From JACKGS01 sp964448015 (GTDB taxonomy: Bacteria > Patescibacteriota > Saccharimonadia > Saccharimonadales > UBA7683): 42,231 bases of DNA. Location: NCBI GenBank assembly GCA_964448015.1, contig CAYUUV010000003.1:1-42231 (forward strand), read 5' to 3'. Shown here piece by piece: positions 16,894-24,995 of this stretch (positions are counted from its first letter, which is position 1; each line of letters begins with the position of its first letter). The notes beneath the pieces were generated by a model that worked only from the letters and a program-made list of their open reading frames with translations, did no database searches and was not told where the DNA came from. The position numbers and the translations under genes were made by a program.

Positions 16894-16992
16894 CTCTCTC
16901 AATTGCACTCAATATCACGGGCAGGAGTTTATTTTTTAGAGCTGAAAAGTGTATGTGGGTTAGTGCCGCTATATTGTGTAATCACTTTCATA

Positions 16993-16998
16993 TATACT
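16993..16998 (+). promoter_or_regulatory. -10 element TATACT, leaderless promoter of tsaB
   Basis: TATACT ends 7 nt before the tsaB ATG; no Shine-Dalgarno is present between them. Confidence 0.55.
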
Positions 16999-17005
16999 TG
17001 TTCAC

Positions 17006-17398
17006 ATGATTCTTGCACTCCGTACCGACAAGCCCGAAGCAGAGCTGTATCTGTATGACGCCACGCATCAGTTGTGTGATTCATACAGCTGGCAGGCGCA
17101 TCGAGAACTTTCAACCACACTACTCGAAAAAATCGAGGCACTTTTACAAGCTTACTCGCTGGGTCAAGCAGATATAAAAGGACTTATTGTGTACGAAGGT
17201 CCCGGTTCTTTCACGGGTTTACGTATTGGTATCACGGTGGCCAATACCCTTGCCTACGCTTGGAAAGTCCCCATTGTGGGTAGCACTGGAGAGCAGTGGC
17301 AAGCTGACGGTTTACCGCAACTTTCGAATCAACAGGAGGGGGTAATTGTGATGCCGCACTATGGTAGCGAGGCGCATATTACGGAACCGCGTAAATAA
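17006..17398 (+). CDS. tsaB: tRNA t6A biosynthesis protein TsaB (short form)
   Basis: The non-catalytic ASKHA-fold partner of TsaD in t6A synthesis. It begins MILALRTDKPEAELYLYD and has the family signature EGPGSFTGLRIGITVANTLAY (about residues 70-90). At 130 aa it is much shorter than the usual about 220 aa; only the N-terminal subdomain, which mediates TsaB-TsaD dimerisation, is kept. No continuation is visible in the next 80 bp, so I read it as a naturally short form, not a frameshift. Confidence 0.88.
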   Translation: MILALRTDKPEAELYLYDATHQLCDSYSWQAHRELSTTLLEKIEALLQAYSLGQADIKGLIVYEGPGSFTGLRIGITVANTLAYAWKVPIVGSTGEQWQADGLPQLSNQQEGVIVMPHYGSEAHITEPRK

Positions 17399-17414
17399 CA
17401 TCTTCATAAAAAAC

Positions 17415-17442
17415 TTGATTTTATTACAACAGCTTGTAGAAT
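17415..17442 (+). promoter_or_regulatory. Promoter of the subtilase gene (TTGATT-16-TAGAAT)
   Basis: TTGATT at 17415-17420 and TAGAAT at 17437-17442 with a 16-bp spacer. The leader of about 30 nt contains an AAGGAAA ribosome-binding site before the ATG at 17481. Confidence 0.6.
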
Positions 17443-17480
17443 AAGTGGTATAGGTACAAAAACAAAAAGGAAAATATAAA

Positions 17481-19523
17481 ATGAAAAAACGAACTCAAAG
17501 GTTTCGTACAGGCAGGTATTTACTGAATCTGGCGCTGATCGCCGTTTTAATTGCTCAGTCAGTAACAATTTTTAATCCCGTTACTTCACGGGCGTCGTCG
17601 CGTCCGAGTGGCGGTATGCAGCGGTTCATTGTGCGTTATAAGGGTAAATCTGTCGCACCGCAACGCGGCCTTACACTACAAACACAGCAACAGCAGCTTG
17701 ATGATCGTTCGAGTTGGCTAACGGGACAGCTGAGTAATGCCAGCGGTTACATTCGAGTTACCAATCGCCTGTCGCATTTACCTTTTGTTATTGTTGAAGC
17801 AGACGCCGCGGGCGAACAGTCGTTACGGGCTAACCCTAATATCGTCAGCATCTTCAAAGACAAGTCAATGAAGTCATCAGCAACTAATTTTGTTGCGATT
17901 CCTGATGATATTGGCGGTACGGCAGACGAAGGTTTTAGTGATGGCACCAATGATTTTACCGGTGAAGGCTACGCAGTGGCGGTTATTGATTCAGGTGTTC
18001 ATTCGTCCCTGCCCCAGTTTACAGATAAAATTGTCAGTGAAGCCTGCTATAGCCATACAGCTGACTACCCAGACGCAGTGGTTACCAGTGTGTGTCCTGG
18101 TGGCGCAACCTCCTCAACTGCCGAAGGGGCTGCCGAGGCAGGTGTTTGCACCGACGTGAATGATTTAGGCTGTTGGCATGGTACTGCGGTTTCAGCAACT
18201 GCCGTAGGTTTGCCTGAAGCAAAGACGATTGCATCTGAAGCAGTTGATCTTTCTGGCGTTGCAAAGGGCGCACAGTTAATTGCTATTCGGAACAGAGTTA
18301 ATGTCCAAGAAATAGCTGGTCAGGAGGACTGGTGCGATGATGAAGAAGACGAGGAACAGAGCTGCGAAATATCTTACGTGAGCGGTATACTTGAGGGGCT
18401 CAACCGGGTTGTGGCCCTAGCCTCTGATCCAAGCTTCACCACACCAATTGCTGCGGTGAATATTAGCCAAGTTCTCACCTCGGAGCCGGTGCAATCCAAC
18501 CAAGAAACCTGTGATCAGCTTGAATTCAGCACTTCTATCAACCTGGTTTCAGAAACCTTACTGCAACACAACATTGCAGTTGTCGCAGCGGCGGGTAATG
18601 ACGGTGAAATATCTGGGAATGAAGATGGTATTTATTCGCCGGCATGTGCCACGAACGTTGTTGCTGTCGGTGCCTCTACTAAGAATGGCCATATGACTTC
18701 ATACAGCAATGCCGGTGAGCTGCTGGACATTGTTTCACTAGGGGGTGAGCTTGATGGTGACCACGAAGACGGCGGTATAGCTGTTCCAACCAGCATTACG
18801 AGCCAATCATGGTTAGGTGCTACCGGCACATCATTTGCAGCTCCGCAGGTGGCGGGAGCGTATGCGGTTATGCGTGAAAAAAACCCAACACTTTCTACGC
18901 AGACCATCCTGCAATTATTACAAGAATCTGGTGCTGAAATTACTGAAGACAGAGCCGAGTACACTGAAATCACTCATAAAGAACTTGATCTTGCGACCGC
19001 ACTTGCTGCTAGTGATGATATGCCAAACATTACTACCTTTAGTGGCCCATCAGGTAGTGTTGCTGCCGGGTCTACTATCTCACTAACAGTTGAGGCCGAG
19101 AATGCAACACACTGTGTTGTTGGAACAAATGGCACAGCAGGTTCACCGTTCGCACTAACTAGTGGCAGTGCTACCACTAGTGTGACTGTGCCAACAGATG
19201 GTAATTCGGTCAGTTATCTCACCGCTTGTTATGACGATGAAGCTGCAGACTATGCTGCGCAGTCATTAATCACGTTTGCAATTGCTGGTGGCAATACTAA
19301 TGAGCCGCCATCACAAACGCCAAGTGGACCACAAACGCCAGGTGGACCCGGTGGTGCAGGTGGTATTAGTGACGATGCGGCTGTCGCAGACGATCAATGG
19401 GTTCCTGGTACACCGCAGTCTGGCGTAACAGCAGCACAGCGAATACAGGCTGTGGTGATTGCAAGTTGCTGCTTGGCGATGCTACTGTTATTCAACAAAT
19501 CACAGCTCATACGTACAAGGTAA
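17481..19523 (+). CDS. Secreted, probably wall- or membrane-anchored subtilase (S8 serine protease)
   Basis: A 680-aa protein with an N-terminal signal (hydrophobic 13-30), an I9-type propeptide-like region (QRFIVRYKG to VEADA), and a subtilisin catalytic domain. The triad is Asp170 (AVAVIDSGVHS), His233 (CWHGTAVSA) and Ser451 (GATGTSFAAPQVAG), with oxyanion Asn373 (AAAGNDG). Several extra Cys residues suggest disulfides outside the cell. A beta-sandwich-like domain (about 523-608) and a Pro/Gly linker follow, then TPQSG (644-648), a hydrophobic segment and a short basic end (RTR). This end resembles a sortase or membrane anchor. A role in host-surface or self-protein processing is an inference. 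Confidence 0.92.
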   Translation: MKKRTQRFRTGRYLLNLALIAVLIAQSVTIFNPVTSRASSRPSGGMQRFIVRYKGKSVAPQRGLTLQTQQQQLDDRSSWLTGQLSNASGYIRVTNRLSHLPFVIVEADAAGEQSLRANPNIVSIFKDKSMKSSATNFVAIPDDIGGTADEGFSDGTNDFTGEGYAVAVIDSGVHSSLPQFTDKIVSEACYSHTADYPDAVVTSVCPGGATSSTAEGAAEAGVCTDVNDLGCWHGTAVSATAVGLPEAKTIASEAVDLSGVAKGAQLIAIRNRVNVQEIAGQEDWCDDEEDEEQSCEISYVSGILEGLNRVVALASDPSFTTPIAAVNISQVLTSEPVQSNQETCDQLEFSTSINLVSETLLQHNIAVVAAAGNDGEISGNEDGIYSPACATNVVAVGASTKNGHMTSYSNAGELLDIVSLGGELDGDHEDGGIAVPTSITSQSWLGATGTSFAAPQVAGAYAVMREKNPTLSTQTILQLLQESGAEITEDRAEYTEITHKELDLATALAASDDMPNITTFSGPSGSVAAGSTISLTVEAENATHCVVGTNGTAGSPFALTSGSATTSVTVPTDGNSVSYLTACYDDEAADYAAQSLITFAIAGGNTNEPPSQTPSGPQTPGGPGGAGGISDDAAVADDQWVPGTPQSGVTAAQRIQAVVIASCCLAMLLLFNKSQLIRTR

Positions 19524-19604
19524 GTAAAAGCAGTATTTCACTATTGCAATTTCTACAATCATTTATTACCATAAGCGTATAAAAGTTAAAAGAAAGAGAA
19601 AAGT

Positions 19605-20750
19605 ATGAAAATGTTTCAAGGATTAAACCAACTGAAAGCGTTGTTAGTCTTCGCGCTTGCCTTTGGCGCAGTGGCTCTCATCAACGCCCCAGACGCCCTC
19701 GCCGCCACCAAAACCTGGACTGGTGGCGGTAGTGACGATAACTGGAGTACTGCAGCAAACTGGTCTCCATCTGGTGCACCAGTAGATGGTGATGACATAG
19801 TTATAGGTGTGGATGTTAATGGAAGCACACTTGATGTAGTCAATGATATCAGTGGTCTGAGTGTTAACAGTATTACATGGGCTGGTGTTTGGCAGGACGG
19901 TGTACCTACTAGAATTGATACGACAGCACATGTACTGAATGTAACAGGAGATATCGACGGAGGACCTTCACTTATTGCGGGTATAAAAGGAGGTATTGAA
20001 CTTGGCGATGATATCAGTATTCTCGGTGTTACTATGGGCACATATGGTGTTACGACCAGTCACACGATAGATCTTAACGGCTACGAGTTAACATTTGACG
20101 CTAGTTCTAGTAATGGTAGCTTGACTGTGAATCAATCTATTGTCGGCGACGGTAGCGTAGTGTATCTCGTGGATGTGATGTTATACGAACCGAATTCATA
20201 TAGTGGTACAACAATTATACAAACACCGGAGCAATCTGGGGTTACAGAAATTGACCTCACTCCAAGTGAGATGTTTGGTACATCATCTATTACTATTAAG
20301 AATGGGTCAAAAATACAGATATCCTTTGAGGAGGGTGCTTATACATGGTCTAATCCAATTACTATCGAAGCATCTCCAGATGATTTAGATTGGGCGCTAT
20401 TCTTATATTGTGTGACTGAGACGCCCGGAGCATGTACGGTGACAATTCCGAACATAACACTCGTAGGAAATGCGGCATTTGCATCAAACGACGGTATAGT
20501 GGCAAATTTAGCGGGATTTACTGCTAACGGGTTTTGTCTAGATTATTCATACAGCGGTGGGGTGGTGAACGATGGGCCGCCTGCATGTCAAATAACACCT
20601 GGTAGTTCAGTTACCAGCGTGCCGGGTGCGCCTAATAGTGGTGAGATGATGCGGTCTCCGTTGGTTGTTGTGCTTGCTAGTGTGGCTGGATTGGGTGCTG
20701 CTGGCTTTGCGGTGAAGCGGGGGCTGGCGTTTGCAAAAGCTCGCCGCTAA
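19605..20750 (+). CDS. Secreted beta-rich surface protein with C-terminal anchor
   Basis: A 381-aa protein with a signal peptide (hydrophobic 12-28, cleavage near ALAAT). The mature N-terminus has KTWTGGGSDDNWSTAANWS, a motif seen at the start of repeats in beta-helix/autotransporter-type surface proteins, followed by Asn/Gly/Thr-rich strands. The C-terminus has APNSG (342-346), a hydrophobic stretch (about 352-370) and a basic tail (KARR), parallel to the ends of the proteins at 17481 and 21496. It probably sits on the cell surface. Function not recognisable. Confidence 0.85.
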   Translation: MKMFQGLNQLKALLVFALAFGAVALINAPDALAATKTWTGGGSDDNWSTAANWSPSGAPVDGDDIVIGVDVNGSTLDVVNDISGLSVNSITWAGVWQDGVPTRIDTTAHVLNVTGDIDGGPSLIAGIKGGIELGDDISILGVTMGTYGVTTSHTIDLNGYELTFDASSSNGSLTVNQSIVGDGSVVYLVDVMLYEPNSYSGTTIIQTPEQSGVTEIDLTPSEMFGTSSITIKNGSKIQISFEEGAYTWSNPITIEASPDDLDWALFLYCVTETPGACTVTIPNITLVGNAAFASNDGIVANLAGFTANGFCLDYSYSGGVVNDGPPACQITPGSSVTSVPGAPNSGEMMRSPLVVVLASVAGLGAAGFAVKRGLAFAKARR

Positions 20751-20798
20751 GATGACTGTTTTGACAGCGTTACAAATATAAAGATAGTGAATTACGAT

Positions 20799-21212
20799 AT
20801 GCAAGATCAAAATCAAAGTTCAGAACCAAAGCCACAAGACTATAGTGAACCGCCGGTTGCCACTGCGCTGAATTTTCAGCAAGGTGGTGTACCCACTGGT
20901 GTACCACCGGCTCCGGTTACGAGCATTCCACCTTCGACGGCTCAACAAGTTCCCCCTTTCCCCGTGGGCAAGCTACTGTTCATTATCTTCGGGCCAGGTG
21001 TATTGCTCGTGGCGAGCATGATTCTCCAGGTGTTTCGTAGGTTCATATTCGCTACCGTTGACGGCGGTGGCAGTACTGGTGGTGGGGTTGCGGGTATAAT
21101 TATTAACCTGATTACACTAATACTGGGAGCAGTCGCGGTTATTGGGATCATATTGATGCCAGTATCCATCATACTATTGGTGGTTAGGTACAATAAGAAA
21201 AAGAACCAATAG
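20799..21212 (+). CDS. Small membrane protein with Pro-rich cytoplasmic N-terminus
   Basis: A 137-aa protein (GTG 20787 would add four residues). The first about 55 residues are Gln/Pro-rich and disordered; two membrane segments follow (about 63-85 and 101-130), ending in a basic RYNKKKNQ. The layout resembles the many 'disordered tail plus two helices' proteins of Patescibacteria; no family is recognised. A TTGACA lies at 20761-20766 and a TATAAA at 20777-20782, but their spacing is not that of one normal promoter. Confidence 0.7.
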   Translation: MQDQNQSSEPKPQDYSEPPVATALNFQQGGVPTGVPPAPVTSIPPSTAQQVPPFPVGKLLFIIFGPGVLLVASMILQVFRRFIFATVDGGGSTGGGVAGIIINLITLILGAVAVIGIILMPVSIILLVVRYNKKKNQ

Positions 21213-21428
21213 TGCACATGAAGCATGGGTCAATACAGCTTGATTCCAGCTTTCAAAACTCCACACTTGTCATCCCGTGCAAAGTCGAGGGATCCAGTGA
21301 ATGTGCAACAAATCAATCAGATCTTTTGACACCCATCCGTCATACCCGGCCTTCTTGCCAGAGAAAGACAGGGCGCTCAAGATCACGACTGTAATAGGTC
21401 GCGGTTGTATAATTCAGGTTTGTAAGTG
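21213..21428. other. Non-coding stretch with palindromic repeats
   Basis: A gene-free gap of about 215 bp upstream of the promoter at 21429. It holds the repeat at 21269-21312 and another GTCATACCCGG stretch near 21341. A short frame over 21212-21394 is composed of this repeat and is unlikely to be a gene. Confidence 0.6.
21269..21312. repeat. Palindromic intergenic repeat, copy 2 (GTCATCCCG...GAGGGATCC...GTGCAACAAA)
   Basis: GTCATCCCG, ten or so bases, TCGAGGGATCCAGTG and the tail GTGCAACAAA align with the element at 16826-16893. Two copies with shared tail sequence point to a dispersed element. Confidence 0.6.
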
Positions 21429-21457
21429 TTGACAAGTGGTTTTTATCAAGGTACTAT
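21429..21457 (+). promoter_or_regulatory. Consensus-like promoter (TTGACA-17-TACTAT)
   Basis: TTGACA at 21429-21434 and TACTAT at 21452-21457 with a 17-bp spacer, the best sigma70-type promoter in the window. The leader is about 32 nt with an AGGAA ribosome-binding site. It suggests high expression of the small surface protein downstream. Confidence 0.85.
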
Positions 21458-21495
21458 AGACTAAGCATAAGCAAAAATTAAACAGGAAACATGTT

Positions 21496-21798
21496 ATGAA
21501 GAAGATTGCGAGAATAGTAGTTTCAGCAGCAATGACATTATCAATACTTGTGGTACCGACTGCGGCTTATGCAGAAAGTACGTCTACAATTGTTGTTGAT
21601 GATCCTACTGCTAGTACCGCCTTACCAGCAACAGGTGCCACCGAAACGCCTACAACGCCTACAACACCTAATTCTGGCGCTGCACCACTACAAAGCAAGC
21701 TTGCACAGAATGCAGCCGTTTTTATTGGCGGCAGTACTCTTGGAGCAGCTCTGGGCTTTGGGGTGATTACGCTACGAAGAAAGCAAAACCAGCAGTAA
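21496..21798 (+). CDS. Small secreted, C-terminally anchored surface protein
   Basis: A 100-aa protein: signal peptide (1-26, cleavage AYA|E), a short Thr/Pro-rich mature part, and a C-terminal anchor with TPNSG (57-61), a hydrophobic segment (about 72-93) and RRKQNQQ. It also has LPATG at 43-47, a textbook sortase motif, but that lies 25 residues before the hydrophobic segment; TPNSG is at the more usual distance. The strong promoter and own terminator suggest abundant expression. The mature protein would be only about 30 residues, perhaps a surface coat or spacer peptide. Confidence 0.85.
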   Translation: MKKIARIVVSAAMTLSILVVPTAAYAESTSTIVVDDPTASTALPATGATETPTTPTTPNSGAAPLQSKLAQNAAVFIGGSTLGAALGFGVITLRRKQNQQ

Positions 21799-21819
21799 AA
21801 TTGTTCTTTCGTTCTACCT

Positions 21820-21846
21820 ATAGCCTCCTTGAGAGGCTATTTTTAT
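21820..21846 (+). terminator. Intrinsic terminator after the small surface protein
   Basis: Perfect 8-bp stem ATAGCCTC/GAGGCTAT with a 5-nt loop, followed by TTTTA. Confidence 0.9.
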
Positions 21847-22020
21847 ATGTAAATTGATACTTTTGCCGTACAATAAAAGATAGTATCGGTATGACAGAAT
21901 GTTATAGCGATCTTTATGAAAATTATTTGAACATCCGCTAATACATTTCCTCGTTGCTACTACTGGTAGAGTCTGTTGTGAGTAAGCAAGAAGAATACTA
22001 GAGGCGTTGAAAGGACATAT

Positions 22021-23538
22021 ATGGAACTATTTGTGGTTATTGCCGCTATTGCTGGTATAGCAAGCGGTTTTGCAGGTGCAACCATTACAACCAAGAAAAA
22101 GCTTGGTTCTGCTGCTGAGAATGCAAAAAAAGAACTTGAAAAGGCACGAAAAGAGGCAGATCTATTAGTGCTTGATGCAAAAAAGCAGGCGGTGGCTTCT
22201 ATGGAAGAAGCAAAGCGTGAAGAAGCAAGGCGTCGTAAAGAGCTCAAAGATACCGAACTTCGCTTACTGACACGAGAAGAATCACTCGATAAAAAACTTG
22301 ACGAACTCGATAAGCGCACCGAGCGGCTTCGTAGTAGCGAAGATGAACTTGAAAAACTGAAAGACGAAGTCCGCACCATCCGCGGGAACGCGCAAGAAAA
22401 GCTGGAGAAAATCGCCAAACTCTCAAAAGCCGATGCAGCTGAAAAATTGATGCAAATGACCGAGCGTGATATCAAAAAAGATCTTGAAGGGCTGGTTGCT
22501 AAGCTGCAGCGTGATGCCGTAGAAGACGCCGAAGAACGAGCGCAGGTTGTGCTCACACAGGCCATGGAGCGCATGGCTAGCGATGTCACAACCGAAAAGA
22601 CAGTTACTGCCGTCAAGCTAACCGACGACGAAATGAAGGGCCGTATTATTGGTAAAGAAGGGCGTAATATACAAGCAATCCAACGGGCAACTGGTGTGGA
22701 TATTTTAGTTGATGACACTCCGGGTATGGTGATTATGTCAAGCTTTGATCCAATTCGCCGGCAAGTTGCACGCCTGACACTGGAAATGTTAATGAAAGAC
22801 GGACGTATTCATCCTGGGCGTATTGAAGAGGTTGTAGAAAAAGCTCAAAAACAAATTGATAAAGATATTGACCGGGCGGGTGAAGACGCCGTTCGAGAGG
22901 TTGGCGTGGTTGGCTTAGTGCCAAAAGAAATGATGCGGCTACTGGGTGAGTTGAAATTCAGAACAAGCTACGGCCAGAATGTCTTGAAGCATAGCACCGA
23001 AATGGCGCATATTGCTGCGGTAATTGCTGAAGAAATCGGTGTTGATGTAAAAACGGTTAAGGTTGCGGCACTGCTGCACGACGTTGGCAAGGCTTTGACA
23101 CATAAAATTGAAGGTAAGCATCATCATATCAGTGCTGAAATGGCACGTAAATACGGTATGAGCGACGCAATTGCGCACGCCATTGAGGCTCATCATGACG
23201 ACATTGAGGCAACAACTCCCGAGGCGTTGGTGGTGCGTGTTGTTGATGCCCTCTCTGCTGCACGACCAGGTGCGCGTAATATATCAGCAGAAAACTTTGC
23301 TGAACGCATGCGTGAGCTCGAGAACGTTGCCAATAGTTTCCCGGGTATCGACAAGAGCTACGCTATCTCAGCTGGTCGAGAGGTCCGTATTATTGTGCGA
23401 CCAGAAAAGGTTGACGACCTGACGGCCATTAAATTGGCGAGAGATATTGCCAATAAAATTGAAAGTACCATGCAGTATCCTGGAACTATTAAGGTTAATG
23501 TTATTCGTGAAACACGGGCTACTGAGTACGCAAAATAA
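22021..23538 (+). CDS. rny: Ribonuclease Y
   Basis: RNase Y is a membrane-anchored endoribonuclease that starts mRNA decay in bacteria lacking RNase E. The 505-aa protein has an N-terminal membrane helix (about 2-22), a long charged coiled coil (30-200), a KH domain (MKGRIIGKEGRNIQAIQRATG), and the HD phosphohydrolase domain with His353-Asp354 (ALLHDVGKAL) and the HHHISAEMA and EAHHDD motifs. A ribosome-binding site AAAGGA precedes the ATG. Confidence 0.97.
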   Translation: MELFVVIAAIAGIASGFAGATITTKKKLGSAAENAKKELEKARKEADLLVLDAKKQAVASMEEAKREEARRRKELKDTELRLLTREESLDKKLDELDKRTERLRSSEDELEKLKDEVRTIRGNAQEKLEKIAKLSKADAAEKLMQMTERDIKKDLEGLVAKLQRDAVEDAEERAQVVLTQAMERMASDVTTEKTVTAVKLTDDEMKGRIIGKEGRNIQAIQRATGVDILVDDTPGMVIMSSFDPIRRQVARLTLEMLMKDGRIHPGRIEEVVEKAQKQIDKDIDRAGEDAVREVGVVGLVPKEMMRLLGELKFRTSYGQNVLKHSTEMAHIAAVIAEEIGVDVKTVKVAALLHDVGKALTHKIEGKHHHISAEMARKYGMSDAIAHAIEAHHDDIEATTPEALVVRVVDALSAARPGARNISAENFAERMRELENVANSFPGIDKSYAISAGREVRIIVRPEKVDDLTAIKLARDIANKIESTMQYPGTIKVNVIRETRATEYAK

Positions 23539-23750
23539 TTGTGTAACGTAAGACGTAAGACGTAAGACATGTCGAGATTAGAAGGGGAGAGTTATGATTT
23601 TTACTACCTCAGCCTTTGAGGTGGGATTTGGTGATACATGTCTATGATTAAGTAACTGGCGGGTTTTTTAACCAAAGATCAAATAACACTAGCCTAAGCA
23701 CAAACCTTTTGTTACAATATCAAACATAAGTATGATAGGAGAAATCTAAC
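23539..23750 (+). other. Intergenic region with GTAAGAC tandem repeat and promoter
   Basis: Contains three exact copies of GTAAGAC at 23548-23568, a weak hairpin ACCTCA...TGAGGT near 23607-23624 and an extended -10 TGTTACAAT (hexamer at 23713-23718) for the next gene, followed by a GGAGA ribosome-binding site. No gene is visible. Confidence 0.6.
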
Positions 23751-24683
23751 ATGGATCCAAATGGTGGTATCGGTCTAAATGGGCCGCGTCTTGATACAAC
23801 TGGTCAGCAACCTCAACCAAACGGAGCGTTTACCGCTGCACCCCTCGCTGTGCAGGCTGCTCCTCTTTCTATGGATCCCAATACCGGGCTATCTACAGAA
23901 GTGCCAGGCTCACAATTTGCGGCACCATCGAGCCCGATGGCCCCTGGTCTTGATATGGCGCCACCGCCACAAAATATTCAACCCGATACCTCATTTGTAC
24001 AGCAGACCGGACCAGATAATAAAAAAATTACTATGATCGCAATCGGTAGTGTTATCATCTGCATTATTATTGGCGGAGCCATGTTCTTTGTGGGTTTTGC
24101 AAGCGGTAAGAGTAAAGGCCGAGCTGAGGCGGATGTTGCCTGGCAAAAGAAAGAGGCAGAGCGCCAAGCCGCCGAAAATGAAAAGAATAAAGATGATTCT
24201 GCTGATGTTGCAGAAGAACTAGTGCTTGGTGAGCTTGAAGATCCAGAATACGTCGATGAAACCATAGAAGGTGAGATTGGTGAGCAAACAGCAGCGAGTG
24301 ACGGCCTCATTCTCAAAGTTACCAATATCGAACGTAACTTTAAAACTGACGATGCAAACTATAAACTGGATTCTACGAAAGAATTGGTGAAGGTTAACTT
24401 CATTATTGGCAATATTGCAAAAGACAAACCAAAAGATATTAATAGTTTTGGTTTCAGGCTTGAAAATTCAGCAGCCGCGAAGTTGGTACCTGAAAATATC
24501 GCCGCATATCCAGATAAATTTGATACCGTTAAGCTTGAGCCCGGTGCACAGACTAAGGGTTCAATCGTATATCTTGTCAACAAAGATGAAGCACCGCTGA
24601 AGTTCGTACGAGAGCAAATATACCGTATTTCTGGGCAGAATCGAGAGGTCACAACCAGAACTATAATCGCAGTTGCCAAATAG
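23751..24683 (+). CDS. Membrane-anchored DUF4352-like protein
   Basis: A 310-aa protein with a Pro/Gln-rich disordered N-terminus (1-90), one membrane segment (about 98-120), a charged linker (KKEAERQAAENEKNKDD and acidic EELVLGELEDPEYVDE) and a C-terminal immunoglobulin-like domain (LILKVTNIERNF...KELVKVNFIIGNIAKDKPKDINSFGFRLE...KGSIVYLVNKDEAPLKF) that matches the DUF4352/telokin-like pattern of extracytoplasmic domains. Topology is thus inside-disordered, outside-Ig. Function unknown. Confidence 0.82.
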   Translation: MDPNGGIGLNGPRLDTTGQQPQPNGAFTAAPLAVQAAPLSMDPNTGLSTEVPGSQFAAPSSPMAPGLDMAPPPQNIQPDTSFVQQTGPDNKKITMIAIGSVIICIIIGGAMFFVGFASGKSKGRAEADVAWQKKEAERQAAENEKNKDDSADVAEELVLGELEDPEYVDETIEGEIGEQTAASDGLILKVTNIERNFKTDDANYKLDSTKELVKVNFIIGNIAKDKPKDINSFGFRLENSAAAKLVPENIAAYPDKFDTVKLEPGAQTKGSIVYLVNKDEAPLKFVREQIYRISGQNREVTTRTIIAVAK

Positions 24684-24714
24684 CTTACACACATCTTCAC
24701 CATAGTATCATTTT

Positions 24715-24742
24715 AAAAACAGCCCTTGGATGGGCTGTTTTT
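24715..24742 (+). terminator. Intrinsic terminator after the DUF4352-like gene
   Basis: 11-bp stem AAAAACAGCCC/GGGCTGTTTTT with a 6-nt loop and a T-run. Because the left arm starts with A-rich sequence it can also terminate minus-strand transcription from the convergent small gene. Confidence 0.92.
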
Positions 24743-24768
24743 AGGTATACGATATGTGAACTGAAAAC

Positions 24769-24957
24769 CTAGGCTTCCTGGCCGCCACGGAAGCCGAGAA
24801 TTGCCACTACGCAGCTTGCCGCCATATTAATGAGTACAACGTTGATGACATCAAGATCCTGGCTGATGGCTAAAATAATAGCCGTTCCGAGCCACATGGT
24901 AGCAATAACACCAGCGGTGTAGGGGTATTTCACAAAAAGGATTATATCTTTGAACAT
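24769..24957 (-). CDS. 62-aa membrane protein
   Basis: A short protein with two hydrophobic helices (about 13-32 and 38-55) joined by SQDLDVI, with a conserved-looking FRGGQEA end. A TATAAT lies about 12 nt before the ATG on the minus strand. No family recognised; its clean promoter, start and hydrophobic pattern support a real gene. Confidence 0.65.
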   Translation of the reverse strand: MFKDIILFVKYPYTAGVIATMWLGTAIILAISQDLDVINVVLINMAASCVVAILGFRGGQEA

Positions 24958-24995
24958 AGGTATACTGTTATTATAGCATTAATTTATAAATAAAT

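Noticed and set aside
20787..20798. GTG 20787 as the start of the small membrane protein
   Set aside because: ATG 20799 is as plausible and leaves more room for a leader; the GTG lies only 4 nt after the TATAAA. The difference is four residues.
21622..21636. LPATG in the 100-aa protein as the main sorting signal
   Set aside because: It lies about 25 residues before the hydrophobic segment, further than usual; TPNSG is better placed. Kept only as an alternative.
21960..22718. 252-aa minus-strand frame opposite rny, very Ser-rich
   Set aside because: It is the antisense shadow of the Lys/Glu-rich coiled coil of RNase Y; composition is an artefact and no start signals are present.
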